DNA from: Vibrio mimicus CAIM 602
GTDB taxonomy: Bacteria > Pseudomonadota > Gammaproteobacteria > Enterobacterales > Vibrionaceae
Assembly: GCF_000338875.1 (NCBI RefSeq)
Contig: NZ_AOMO01000029.1
Span: 1-64,000 of the forward strand
Direction of reading: 5' to 3'
DNA length: 64,000 nucleotides
This document shows positions 40,961-49,730 of this stretch, piece by piece. The first letter of the stretch is position 1; every line of letters begins with the position of its first letter. The translations under genes were made by a program, and so were the position numbers. Under the pieces are notes generated by a model. The model saw nothing but the letters and a program-made list of their open reading frames with translations. It was not told the DNA's origin and searched no databases.

Positions 40961-42442
40961 GTGAGCAATGCAATTGAAGCCCGCGGCGTCAAAAAAGGGT
41001 TTGATGGTACTCCGGTTTTGAAAGGTGTCGATTTCACCTTAAAACAGGGGGAAGTCCATGCGCTGGTGGGGCAAAACGGAGCTGGGAAATCCACCTTAGT
41101 GAAGCTGATTAATGGTTTCCATGCTCGTGATGGTGGTGAAATTCGTCTCTTTGGACAAGCGGTAACATTTTCATCGCCCAAAGCGGCGCAGGCGGCGGGG
41201 ATTGCGATGGTCTATCAGGATCTCAGTCTTGTCCCGACGTTGAGCATTGCCGACAACATTTTTCTCAACCATCCAACCGCTCGCCGCAGCCTGATTTCTA
41301 ACCGTGCTCGTGAGCGCCAATCCAAACCGCTGTTAGAGCTGTTGGGGGTTGAAATAGACCCGAGCCAACGAGTGGAAACACTGAGTTTGGGTGAGCAGCA
41401 ATTGGTGGAAATTGCCAAGGCACTCGCGTTGGATGCCAAAATTCTCGTGCTCGATGAACCTACCGCTTCATTGTCTAACAACGAAATTAATGAGTTGTTT
41501 CGAGTGATCGAAAAACTCAAAGCAAGTGGGATCAGCATCATCTACATCACGCACTATTTGGCGGATATTCTGCGGATTTGCGATGCAGTGACTGTGTTGC
41601 GTGATGGTTATAGCGTACTGGAAACGCCTACATCAAATACATCCGTCGATGCTTTGGTGGAAGCCATGTTGGGCAACAAAAGTGATACCCAAATTGAGTG
41701 GCAGCGCCCGGCGATTGATGGCCAAAAAACACCACTCCTTGAGCTGCGTGATGTGACCACCGAAGAATTGGATGCGATTTCGCTCAAAGTGATGCCGGGA
41801 CAAGTGGTGGGCTTGGCGGGCTTGCTGGGTAGTGGTCGCACGGAAATTTTGCAAGCCATCTACGGTTTAACCCCTCTAGTGAAAGGCGAAGTGCTGGTGG
41901 AGGGCAAACCAGTACAGATCCGCTCCCCGCGGGATGCGATTGAAAATGGCATCAATATGGTGCCGGAAGAGCGACGCTCTCAAGGATTAGTGCTCGATTT
42001 TTCTGTGTTCGATAACCTACTGATGGCCTCTTTTGATCGCATCTCCCACTCCTTGGTGATTGATAAACATCAAGGGCAAGACATTGTGGATACCGCGATT
42101 CGTCGCTTAGGCGTGAAAACCTCCGGTGCCTCACAGGCGGTACGTTATCTCTCCGGGGGCAACCAGCAGAAAGTGGTGATTGGGAAGTGTTTATCCACTC
42201 AAGCCAAAGTGCTCTTGCTTGATGACCCGACTTTTGGCATCGACATCAATGCCAAATACGAAATTATGAAAATCGTGAACCAGTATGTGGAACAAGGCAA
42301 TGGAGTGATTTTTGTCTCCAGTGAATACGCCGAAGTGGGCAGTTTTTGCGATGTGATTTATGTAGTGAATAAAGGCCGGATTGTGAAGCAAATCCAGGGA
42401 CAACGAATGACAGAAGAGGAGTTGCTGGCGGCCGTCCAGTAA
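40961..42442 (+). CDS. Sugar ABC transporter ATPase (RbsA/MglA type, two nucleotide-binding domains)
   Basis: A 493-residue fused double ATPase. The first domain has Walker A GQNGAGKST (37-45), signature LSLGEQQLVEIAKAL and Walker B ILVLDEPTASLS. The second has the degenerate P-loop GLLGSGRTE, signature LSGGNQQKVVIGK and LLLDDPTFGID, exactly as in the ribose/galactose/xylose class. It starts with GTG at 40961, because the ATG three bases earlier is followed by a stop. It energises uptake through the permease encoded next. Confidence 0.95.
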   Translation: MSNAIEARGVKKGFDGTPVLKGVDFTLKQGEVHALVGQNGAGKSTLVKLINGFHARDGGEIRLFGQAVTFSSPKAAQAAGIAMVYQDLSLVPTLSIADNIFLNHPTARRSLISNRARERQSKPLLELLGVEIDPSQRVETLSLGEQQLVEIAKALALDAKILVLDEPTASLSNNEINELFRVIEKLKASGISIIYITHYLADILRICDAVTVLRDGYSVLETPTSNTSVDALVEAMLGNKSDTQIEWQRPAIDGQKTPLLELRDVTTEELDAISLKVMPGQVVGLAGLLGSGRTEILQAIYGLTPLVKGEVLVEGKPVQIRSPRDAIENGINMVPEERRSQGLVLDFSVFDNLLMASFDRISHSLVIDKHQGQDIVDTAIRRLGVKTSGASQAVRYLSGGNQQKVVIGKCLSTQAKVLLLDDPTFGIDINAKYEIMKIVNQYVEQGNGVIFVSSEYAEVGSFCDVIYVVNKGRIVKQIQGQRMTEEELLAAVQ

Positions 42443-42456
42443 TAAGGAAATCAGCT

Positions 42457-43440
42457 ATGAGCGAAAAAACCATTCCAAAACCAACGCCAAAGGCAAAGCC
42501 GATTCAGTGGCGCGACTATATTATCTACTTTGTGTTTGTCGGCATTTTCATCTTCTTCTCGGTGATGTTGCACGATAAAGGCTTTTTGAGTTCGGTGAAC
42601 CTAATGAACATCGCACGTCAAACGGCCACTATCGCAATCATGGCGGTGGGGATGACTTTTGTCCTCAGCGCTGCAGAAATTGATCTCTCCTTTGGTGCGA
42701 CGGTGGCCTTGGCGGCCATCGTCTCCGCGCTGACCTTGCAAGAAACCGACAGCATTTTAATGGCGGTTTCGGCTGCGTTACTGGTTGGCACTATGATTGG
42801 TTTTATCAACGGCATTTTTGTCACTCAAGTTGGCATTCCGTCCTTCCTAGTGACTTTAGGCACCACTGGCATCATCACGGGGATTGCCCGTTGGTCTACG
42901 TCTCTGCAATCTATCCCGATTGATAACGACACTTACGCTTTCATCTTTGGTTCTGGCGATATTGGCCCCTTCTCGGTGTTGTTTATCTGGACGTTATTGG
43001 TTGCGGCAGTGGGCGCTTTTGTGCTGCGTAATACCACTTTTGGCAAGCATGTGTTGGCAACGGGCGGTAATAAAGTCTCGGCCATGTATTCAGGGATCAA
43101 CGTCAATCGCATCAAGCTGTATGTGCTGATGCTCAACGGGTTTCTCGCCGCATTAGCGGGCATTCTTTATTCCGGCCGCCTTTATAGCGCACGTTACACC
43201 TTGGGTGAGAGTGACCTGATGCTGGTGATAGCCGCGGTCATTATCGGTGGAACCAGCTTGTTTGGCGGTAAAGGTACGGTGATTGGCTCGGTGATAGGTG
43301 CGCTGATCATGGGAATGGTGAATAACGGATTGATTTTGATGGGGCTTAACGTTGACCAGCAATTAATCCTGCGCGGCATCATCGTTATTGTCGCCGTGAC
43401 CTTCACTATGGGACAGATTCGTCAGTTGCGTAAAAAATAG
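42457..43440 (+). CDS. Sugar ABC transporter permease (RbsC type)
   Basis: A 327-residue membrane permease with about eight to ten helices, of the BPD_transp_2 family. It shows the family pattern MAVGMTFVLSAAEIDLSFGA near the second helix and VIIGGTSLFGGKGTVIGSVI in the cytoplasmic coupling region. A strong AAGGAA precedes the ATG, 14 bases after the ATPase gene. It forms the channel of the transporter. Confidence 0.95.
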   Translation: MSEKTIPKPTPKAKPIQWRDYIIYFVFVGIFIFFSVMLHDKGFLSSVNLMNIARQTATIAIMAVGMTFVLSAAEIDLSFGATVALAAIVSALTLQETDSILMAVSAALLVGTMIGFINGIFVTQVGIPSFLVTLGTTGIITGIARWSTSLQSIPIDNDTYAFIFGSGDIGPFSVLFIWTLLVAAVGAFVLRNTTFGKHVLATGGNKVSAMYSGINVNRIKLYVLMLNGFLAALAGILYSGRLYSARYTLGESDLMLVIAAVIIGGTSLFGGKGTVIGSVIGALIMGMVNNGLILMGLNVDQQLILRGIIVIVAVTFTMGQIRQLRKK

Positions 43441-43468
43441 CAGCGCAAAAAATTAAGGAGAATACACA

Positions 43469-45076
43469 ATGGTAAGCCAACAACAGATTACTGAGCAGAT
43501 TGCCAAATGGAGCCTAAAGGAAAAAGTTGGCCAACTTTTTATCTTGGCGTTTCCCGGTAAGTCGGCACAGGCGGCGCAGCAAATGATTGCTGAATACAAC
43601 TTAGGTGGCTGCTATTTAAGCCAAGATAACGCAGAAACCTTTGTACAGGCTCAAGCGCTAAACCGAGGCTTGCAGCAGCTCCTCGATCAACATCAGCGTT
43701 TGCCTTTGCTGTTGGGTGTCGATCAAGAAGGGGCATGGGGCGTGCTGGTGGGCGAATCCACCACAGGGCCGGGCAATTTAGCGTTAGGAGTTTCGGATCA
43801 AGCAGTTGGTACGGAACGTATGTATCAAGTGTTTGGTGAAGAGATGCGTGGTGCGGGTTTTAACTGCATTCTCGGTCCCTGTTGTGATGTGAACTTAAAC
43901 CCAGCATCGCCGATTATTGATACTCGCTCGTTTGGTGATCAGCCGGAGAAAGTTGCTCTGCATTCTGCGGCAGCGGTGCGAGGGTTGCATCAAGGTGGGA
44001 TTACGGCTTGTGCGAAACATTTCCCCGGTCACGGTGATACGCATGGCGATACCCACCGCGATATTCCACGTGTGGATAAATCCTATGCTGAACTCAAACT
44101 CAATGACTTAGCGCCATTCCAAGCCGCAATTGATGCGGGTGTGGATCTAGTGATGACCAGCCACATTCTCTACCCACAGTTGGATGCAAATGCGCCCGCA
44201 ACCTTATCGGCGACGATTTTGCAGCAAGTACTGCGTCAAGATATGGGCTTTGATGGTGTTATTATTTCAGACAGCATGAACATGGGCGCGATTGTAAACC
44301 ACTACACGCCAGTGGATGCGGCGGTAAAAGCGATGCAGGCGGGCATTACCATGATTATGCTCTCCGAAGAACATTACGATCATTCCGATGCCTATCTTGA
44401 TAAACAATTAGCGATGATTCACGGCGTGATCGATGCCGTTGGGCAAGGTGTGCTGGCGGAATCAGTGATTGACCAAGCCTTGGAAAAAGTCGTACGTCTC
44501 AAACTGGAAAAACTGGTGCCTATGGCACTGTATGGAGAATGGAACATTCTTAATAACCAGCAAGTGGCGGCCGAAGTTTCTCAAGCCGCCGTGACTTGGG
44601 TGCGTGGTGGCTTAGAGTTAAGTGACAAGAAACTTTACCTACTCAACGCGACACCTTCATCCAGCTATCACAATTTAATGAACCCACGCGGCATAGGCCC
44701 TAACCAAGCACTGCCTGCATTTAGCGCTTTGTGTCAGGCATTAAATGAGCTTAATGCAGACTGGCAGCCGATAACCGTTGATCAGCTTGAGCAGAGCCAA
44801 AACGGGTATTTGGTGGTGGTGACCGAAAACCATCCATTACCGGGAGAGGATTTCGCTCAAACGGAAGCACAAGCCAGAGTGCAGCAATTGAGTCAGGATT
44901 TCTCCAATCTGGTGGTGCTTGCTTTGCGCAGCCCTTACGACCTATTGCAATACCCTCAAGTACAGCATTATTTGTGTGCGCACTCCGCAAGGCCAGAGAG
45001 CGCTTTTGCTGCCGCCCGTGTGTTAGCTGGCGAAGCATGGCCAGTTCAGGGCTGCGCAGTGAGTCGCGTCGCTTAG
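43469..45076 (+). CDS. Cytoplasmic glycoside hydrolase family 3, N-acetylhexosaminidase-like
   Basis: A 535-residue GH3 enzyme. It has the KHFPGHG motif followed after four residues by the Asp-Thr-His catalytic dyad (KHFPGHGDTHGDTH), the same spacing as in NagZ, and the nucleophile Asp in VIISDSMNMGAI. This pattern is typical of beta-N-acetylhexosaminidases rather than beta-glucosidases. There is no signal peptide, so it should act on imported sugar in the cytoplasm. It is longer than NagZ (about 330-340 residues), with a C-terminal alpha/beta domain (about 350-535). SD AAGGAG, 28 bases after the permease gene, so the same operon. Confidence 0.9.
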   Translation: MVSQQQITEQIAKWSLKEKVGQLFILAFPGKSAQAAQQMIAEYNLGGCYLSQDNAETFVQAQALNRGLQQLLDQHQRLPLLLGVDQEGAWGVLVGESTTGPGNLALGVSDQAVGTERMYQVFGEEMRGAGFNCILGPCCDVNLNPASPIIDTRSFGDQPEKVALHSAAAVRGLHQGGITACAKHFPGHGDTHGDTHRDIPRVDKSYAELKLNDLAPFQAAIDAGVDLVMTSHILYPQLDANAPATLSATILQQVLRQDMGFDGVIISDSMNMGAIVNHYTPVDAAVKAMQAGITMIMLSEEHYDHSDAYLDKQLAMIHGVIDAVGQGVLAESVIDQALEKVVRLKLEKLVPMALYGEWNILNNQQVAAEVSQAAVTWVRGGLELSDKKLYLLNATPSSSYHNLMNPRGIGPNQALPAFSALCQALNELNADWQPITVDQLEQSQNGYLVVVTENHPLPGEDFAQTEAQARVQQLSQDFSNLVVLALRSPYDLLQYPQVQHYLCAHSARPESAFAAARVLAGEAWPVQGCAVSRVA

Positions 45077-45106
45077 AACATCGTTTTTCAAACATATTCA
45101 AAATAT

Positions 45107-45132
45107 CCCACTGCTCATTTCTGAGCAGTGGG
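45107..45132 (+). other. Perfect 11-bp hairpin between the GH3 gene and the exported-protein gene
   Basis: CCCACTGCTCA / TGAGCAGTGGG with a 4-base loop, but no T-run behind it. It may be a partial terminator or an RNA-stabilising element that sets different levels of the last gene and the transporter genes. Confidence 0.6.
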
Positions 45133-45208
45133 TGGCCTCCTAGTGGTTTGTAGTTGGGAGACATGGACAAGGCAATGTGCCTTAAACACATACTCAACGA
45201 GGAAAATC

Positions 45209-47395
45209 ATGTTAACAACGAAAAAAGGAATTGTAGCAGCGGCCGTCGCTGTTGCGTTGGCGACACCAGTCCATGCGAGTGGTATCCAAAGTTTCTTAGA
45301 TGCGTTACGCAACTTTGAATCGGGTATCAATCCGGCTCAAGCGGATTTCTACCTCCAAAACCTCGATAACCCCGTGTATACCTATGCGCAGGTTACCAGC
45401 CCAGGGCGATTAGTTCGTGACTGCTCTACTGGCAGTATGATCTCGGAACCGACGACCATTAATCAGTTCTTTACTAAGCTTGGGGTTAACACCATCTACA
45501 ACCCACTAACGCCGACTGACGCCGAAATGTTCCGTCAAATGCAATACAACTCCATGAATGCTTGGGGATTTATCGGCTATCAATTGGGTGAGGCTGTTTT
45601 AATTGATGCTGGTTACTACAGCCCTAAATTGGTGAATATTGATGGTAAGGAATATGACAGCTTCTACATGTTCGTGCCCGATTCAACATGGGTTGGATGT
45701 AAGACGGAAGCACTAGCAGAAATTGAAGGCTCTGGCGGTAATAAGGTGTATGTCACGGATAACAACCGTTGGGAAGGCACTTTTGTAGGTAAAAATGGCG
45801 TGAATTCGCTAGCCGATCTGCGCCTACCGGAAAAGCAAGAATTGGTGATGCGTGATGCAATGCACTTTAACGTAAAAGTGATCAGCAAATTACTCGCGGA
45901 TGCCAACATGACTTGGGAACAAGCTTTAGCGAAAAGCTGGCCAGGTAAAGATGCCAATGGTAACCCGATCCAGATCCAAGCCACCATGTCAGGTATCTTG
46001 GCGGCCGCGCATTTGCGCGGAGCTTGGGGAACAGGGGCTCTGTTGACCAAAGATCAAATCACGTGCGATGAACTCGGCACTTGTATCACCACTTATGTCC
46101 ATAAATTTGGCGGTTTTAACACCATTTTTGATACTCCCGCCAATGATGTGATTGAAGGCTCCCAATATAACGAAGTGTTGTCTGCCGGATGGGGTAACGA
46201 CACTGTGGTTACAGGTGGTGGCATTGACCAAATCCTCCTAAATGAGCAATTGGGTGCTACGACTACGATTGCTGATTTTACTGTCGGTGAAGATAAGATC
46301 ATCCTACGTGGTTGGCAGGCAACGGATCCACTCGCTGGATTGGTTGTTGCTTCAGTAGCAGGTGGTACTGAATTACAATTCTCAGGTCAAACTGTTGTGC
46401 TTTCAGGTGTGAATGCGGCAGATGTTCAAGCTAATCCCGCTGCAGTGATCGCAAAATCCGACATTTACAAACTGGCTTGGAACTCTGGCAAGAAAGTGGT
46501 TACAGGTTTTGATCCTCTCGTCGACAAGATTGAAGGTTCAGCTGGTATTGGTTTCAAACATTTGAAAGCGTATGAAACAGCAACTTCAGTGGTTGTCGGG
46601 CCACAAGCTGAAGATGGTGGCATTTACGCATCTTATGAGCTGGTGGGCTTAACCTTAGCAGACATTAACCCTGATATGTTTGTTAATGTGACTGGCGGGT
46701 ATGATCGTCTTGGCTATATTGTTCCACTCAACAGCGTAAGTTGGGGATGGAATGTACAATTGGTGGTGAACAATTTCTATCCAGCCAAAACAGTGATCAC
46801 AACAGCCAGTAATGAAGCGATTCCGTTTAACGCTGTCAAACTCACTCAAGCTGGAGCTGATACCGTTCTTACCTTGTTAGATCCGTTTGCTCAAGGCAAT
46901 AAGAAAAGTTTGGTGTTGAAAAATACGCAGTTGTCAGTGTTGACCGCAAGCAACTTCGCTGGTTTCACAGGTAATTTCAACGAAGTCACGGTTGATGTTC
47001 CTGTGTTCTACCAAATTACGGCTTCGATTAGTGGTACTGGTGGCGTGATTTCTCCAACCCCAGACGCAGCAGGTATCATTTCTGCACAAGGTGGAGCTGA
47101 TTTTACGGTTAACTTCATTGCAGACTCTGGCTATAAGGTCAGCTTAATTGTCGTCAACGGCGTTAGTCAACCTGTGGCGAGCAGCTTTACTTTCCCATCC
47201 TTAGCAGCGAATCAAACGTTAGTGGTTAGCTTCGAACCGGGTAGTGCTTGTCCTGCAAACTGGGTTGCAGGCAAAGTGTATGTTGGTGGGGATCAAGTGG
47301 TCTACCAAGGTAACATTTACCAAGCAAAATGGTGGAATGACAACAACCAACCTGATCAAGGTGGGCCATGGCAATTGGTAGGGGCTTGTAACTGA
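45209..47395 (+). CDS. Exported multidomain protein: lysozyme-like domain, RTX-like middle, CBM5/12 chitin-binding end
   Basis: A 728-residue exported protein. It has a signal peptide (1-23, VAAAVAVALATPVHA) and, immediately after it, FLDALRNFESGINP, in which Glu37 matches the catalytic Glu of GH23/lytic-transglycosylase folds. GFIGYQLGEAVLIDAGYY (121-138) and SGILAAAHLRGAWGT (261-275) resemble the second and third motifs of that fold. Residues about 300-370 have an RTX-like segment (GNDTVVTGGGIDQI, IADFTVGEDKI). Two beta-rich domains follow, then a C-terminal CBM5/12 (about 680-728) with YQAKWWNDNNQPDQGGPW. I infer a secreted enzyme acting on chitin or peptidoglycan, possibly exported by the eps system. 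The lysozyme-like assignment is by motif only. ATG 45209 is chosen; a longer frame to 45128 would bury the signal peptide. Confidence 0.85.
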   Translation: MLTTKKGIVAAAVAVALATPVHASGIQSFLDALRNFESGINPAQADFYLQNLDNPVYTYAQVTSPGRLVRDCSTGSMISEPTTINQFFTKLGVNTIYNPLTPTDAEMFRQMQYNSMNAWGFIGYQLGEAVLIDAGYYSPKLVNIDGKEYDSFYMFVPDSTWVGCKTEALAEIEGSGGNKVYVTDNNRWEGTFVGKNGVNSLADLRLPEKQELVMRDAMHFNVKVISKLLADANMTWEQALAKSWPGKDANGNPIQIQATMSGILAAAHLRGAWGTGALLTKDQITCDELGTCITTYVHKFGGFNTIFDTPANDVIEGSQYNEVLSAGWGNDTVVTGGGIDQILLNEQLGATTTIADFTVGEDKIILRGWQATDPLAGLVVASVAGGTELQFSGQTVVLSGVNAADVQANPAAVIAKSDIYKLAWNSGKKVVTGFDPLVDKIEGSAGIGFKHLKAYETATSVVVGPQAEDGGIYASYELVGLTLADINPDMFVNVTGGYDRLGYIVPLNSVSWGWNVQLVVNNFYPAKTVITTASNEAIPFNAVKLTQAGADTVLTLLDPFAQGNKKSLVLKNTQLSVLTASNFAGFTGNFNEVTVDVPVFYQITASISGTGGVISPTPDAAGIISAQGGADFTVNFIADSGYKVSLIVVNGVSQPVASSFTFPSLAANQTLVVSFEPGSACPANWVAGKVYVGGDQVVYQGNIYQAKWWNDNNQPDQGGPWQLVGACN

Positions 47396-47423
47396 GTTTA
47401 AGTTATCTAACTCAATACCTTAA

Positions 47424-47453
47424 TAAACCCGCATTTTCGCGGGTTTATTCTTT
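47424..47453 (+). terminator. Terminator of the accessory locus
   Basis: Stem TAAACCCGC / GCGGGTTTA, 6-base loop, followed by TTCTTTAT, about 30 bases past the exported-protein stop. It marks the right edge of the locus before ompR. Confidence 0.85.
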
Positions 47454-47598
47454 ATAAATAGAAATTGAGATTGAACCCCTAGAGCACATCCGCTACAAAG
47501 ACATAAAGATTAACAATTCTTTGCTCCCGGTGAGCGGTAACGATGTTACATTTTACTCGCCCGAAGAGTAGGGGATTGAACAACAGTTAGGTGGGATC

Positions 47599-48321
47599 AT
47601 GGTGGAAAATCATAAAGTTTTAGTGGTAGATGATGATGCGCGCTTGCGTGCGCTGCTTGAGCGTTACCTGTCAGAGCAGGGGTTTCAAGTCCGCAGCGTA
47701 GCCAACGGCGAGCAGATGGATCGTCTGCTGACTCGCGAAAACTTCCATTTGATGGTGCTTGATTTGATGTTGCCGGGTGAAGATGGCCTTTCTATCTGTC
47801 GTCGTCTGCGCAATTCCAACAACATGATCCCGATTCTGATGCTCACTGCTAAAGGTGATGAGATTGACCGCATTGTCGGTCTAGAAGTTGGTGCGGATGA
47901 TTATCTGCCTAAGCCGTTTAACCCGCGTGAACTTCTGGCGCGCATCAAAGCTGTGTTGCGCCGTCAAGTGATTGAAGCACCGGGAGCGCCGAGCGCAGAA
48001 GAGACAGTGATCGAATTTGGTGATTTCCGCCTTAACCTTGGTACGCGTGAAATGTTCCGTGGTGAGGAGCCAATGCCGCTCACCTCGGGTGAGTTTGCCG
48101 TGTTGAAAGCACTCGTGACCAATGCGCGTGAACCTCTGTCGCGTGACAAGCTGATGAACATGGCACGTGGCCGTGAATATTCAGCGATGGAGCGCTCGAT
48201 TGACGTACAGATTTCTCGTCTGCGTCGTATGTTGGAAGTGGATCCAAGCAAACCGCGCTATATTCAAACCGTCTGGGGTCTGGGTTACGTCTTTGTACCC
48301 GATGGTAAAGCCGCCAACTAA
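47599..48321 (+). CDS. ompR: Osmolarity response regulator OmpR
   Basis: Response regulator of the EnvZ/OmpR system, controlling porins and, in V. cholerae, virulence-linked genes. 240 residues: receiver domain with the phospho-acceptor in [13 protein letters not shown] and the Lys of [16 protein letters not shown], then an OmpR-type winged helix ([20 protein letters not shown] ... [12 protein letters not shown]). ATG 47599. It is followed 68 bases later by envZ. Confidence 0.98.
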   Translation: MVENHKVLVVDDDARLRALLERYLSEQGFQVRSVANGEQMDRLLTRENFHLMVLDLMLPGEDGLSICRRLRNSNNMIPILMLTAKGDEIDRIVGLEVGADDYLPKPFNPRELLARIKAVLRRQVIEAPGAPSAEETVIEFGDFRLNLGTREMFRGEEPMPLTSGEFAVLKALVTNAREPLSRDKLMNMARGREYSAMERSIDVQISRLRRMLEVDPSKPRYIQTVWGLGYVFVPDGKAAN

Positions 48322-48389
48322 CTTCTCCTAGGCACGCCGGGCAAGGGCGTCCTCGCTCCGAGCGTGCCCTTGCTACATTCAGGTGCCTT

Positions 48390-49706
48390 ATGCGAATTCG
48401 CAGCTCATTTACTCAATCGATTCTGCTGTTCTGTTCTCTGCTGATTGCCAGCCAAATCTACTCTTACTACGCGGTGTTTAACTACGCCTTGCTGCCGAGT
48501 TTGCAGCAGTTCAACAAAATTCTTGCTCATGAAATCAGCCTGATGCTGGATGACACCAGCAATCCGGAAGTGAGTTCAGAGATGGACGCTCTACTTAAAC
48601 GACGTGTACTTGAGCAGCTTGGGGTGACTATTCTCAGTGACGATAGTCCAGAAGCTGTCGATTTCTTACATGCGGTGAATCTGGATCTGATGAGTGAAGA
48701 GATGAGTAGTGAGCTTGGTTCACCAACCGAAGTACGCATGGCTTTGGGCGAAGAGAGCTACATTCTGTGGATGAAGATCGACTCACTACCCGGTCAGTTG
48801 CTACGTATCCCGCTTTCTGAACTGCAAGAAGAGGATTTCGCTCCGCTGTTTCGTAACAGTATCATCATGGCACTATTGATTGTGATTGGTGGCTGGCTGT
48901 TTATTCGTTTGCAAAACCGCCCACTGATTGCGCTGGAAAAAGCCGCCAAAATGGTGGGGCGTGGTGAAACACCGCCACATTTACCAGAACAGGGGACGCT
49001 AGAAATCCGCTCGGTGACTCGTGCGTTTAATCGAATGTCGAAAGGCATTCAAGCACTGGAAGAGGATCGCGCGCTATTGATGGCGGGGATCAGCCATGAT
49101 TTGCGTACGCCACTGACGCGGATTCGTTTGGCAACAGAAATGATGTCGCCAGAAGATAGCTATCTCGCAGAGAGCATCATCAGTGATACGGAAGAGTGTA
49201 ACCAGATCATCAGCCAATTTATGGATTACCTCAAACCCGTGAATCGCGAAGCGTTTGAAGCGGTGGATATTAATGAAATTGCGAATGATGTCGCCAGCTC
49301 GGAAGGGGGCTATGAAGTGCAGATTGAAACGGATCTGCAAGTGGGGCTCACTCCAGCCTTTGGTAACCCGATTGCGATTAAGCGCTCACTGAGCAACTTG
49401 GTGGTTAACGCTCTGCGCTATGGCAATGGTTGGGTCAAGGTAAGTAGCGGCATGACCGCGGATAAGAAGCTGGTTTGGCTGTGTGTGGAAGACAATGGGC
49501 CGGGTATCGATCCAAGCCAAGTGAATAAAGTGTTTGAGCCTTTTACTCGTGGGGATACCGCGCGTGGCAGTGAAGGTACTGGCTTAGGTTTGGCGATTGT
49601 GAAGCGGATTGTTAGCCAGCATCATGGTGCGGTGTCGGTGAGCAACCGTACTCAAGGTGGTCTGCGAGCACAAATCAGTTTCCCGACCAAACAGCAAAAG
49701 GGCTAA
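48390..49706 (+). CDS. envZ: Osmosensor histidine kinase EnvZ
   Basis: Inner-membrane kinase partner of OmpR, 438 residues. Transmembrane helix near 10-28, a periplasmic domain, a second helix ([17 protein letters not shown], about 154-170), HAMP, the phospho-acceptor His in [20 protein letters not shown], and ATP-binding motifs ([20 protein letters not shown]). The stop lies within a hairpin shared with the convergent permease gene. Confidence 0.97.
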   Translation: MRIRSSFTQSILLFCSLLIASQIYSYYAVFNYALLPSLQQFNKILAHEISLMLDDTSNPEVSSEMDALLKRRVLEQLGVTILSDDSPEAVDFLHAVNLDLMSEEMSSELGSPTEVRMALGEESYILWMKIDSLPGQLLRIPLSELQEEDFAPLFRNSIIMALLIVIGGWLFIRLQNRPLIALEKAAKMVGRGETPPHLPEQGTLEIRSVTRAFNRMSKGIQALEEDRALLMAGISHDLRTPLTRIRLATEMMSPEDSYLAESIISDTEECNQIISQFMDYLKPVNREAFEAVDINEIANDVASSEGGYEVQIETDLQVGLTPAFGNPIAIKRSLSNLVVNALRYGNGWVKVSSGMTADKKLVWLCVEDNGPGIDPSQVNKVFEPFTRGDTARGSEGTGLGLAIVKRIVSQHHGAVSVSNRTQGGLRAQISFPTKQQKG

Positions 49707-49720
49707 CCTAAGTTAGCCCT
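49695..49720 (-). terminator. Terminator of the NCS2 permease gene
   Basis: Stem AGGGCTAAC / GTTAGCCCT, loop CTAA, with TTTTG following on the minus strand. It overlaps the envZ stop codon. Confidence 0.8.
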
Positions 49721-49730
49721 GAATGAACAG

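Noticed and set aside
38740..47395. The accessory locus as a genomic island or phage-borne element
   Set aside because: No integrase, transposase, attachment-site repeats or tRNA border, and base composition by eye is like the neighbours. It could as well be an ancestral locus lost from other strains.
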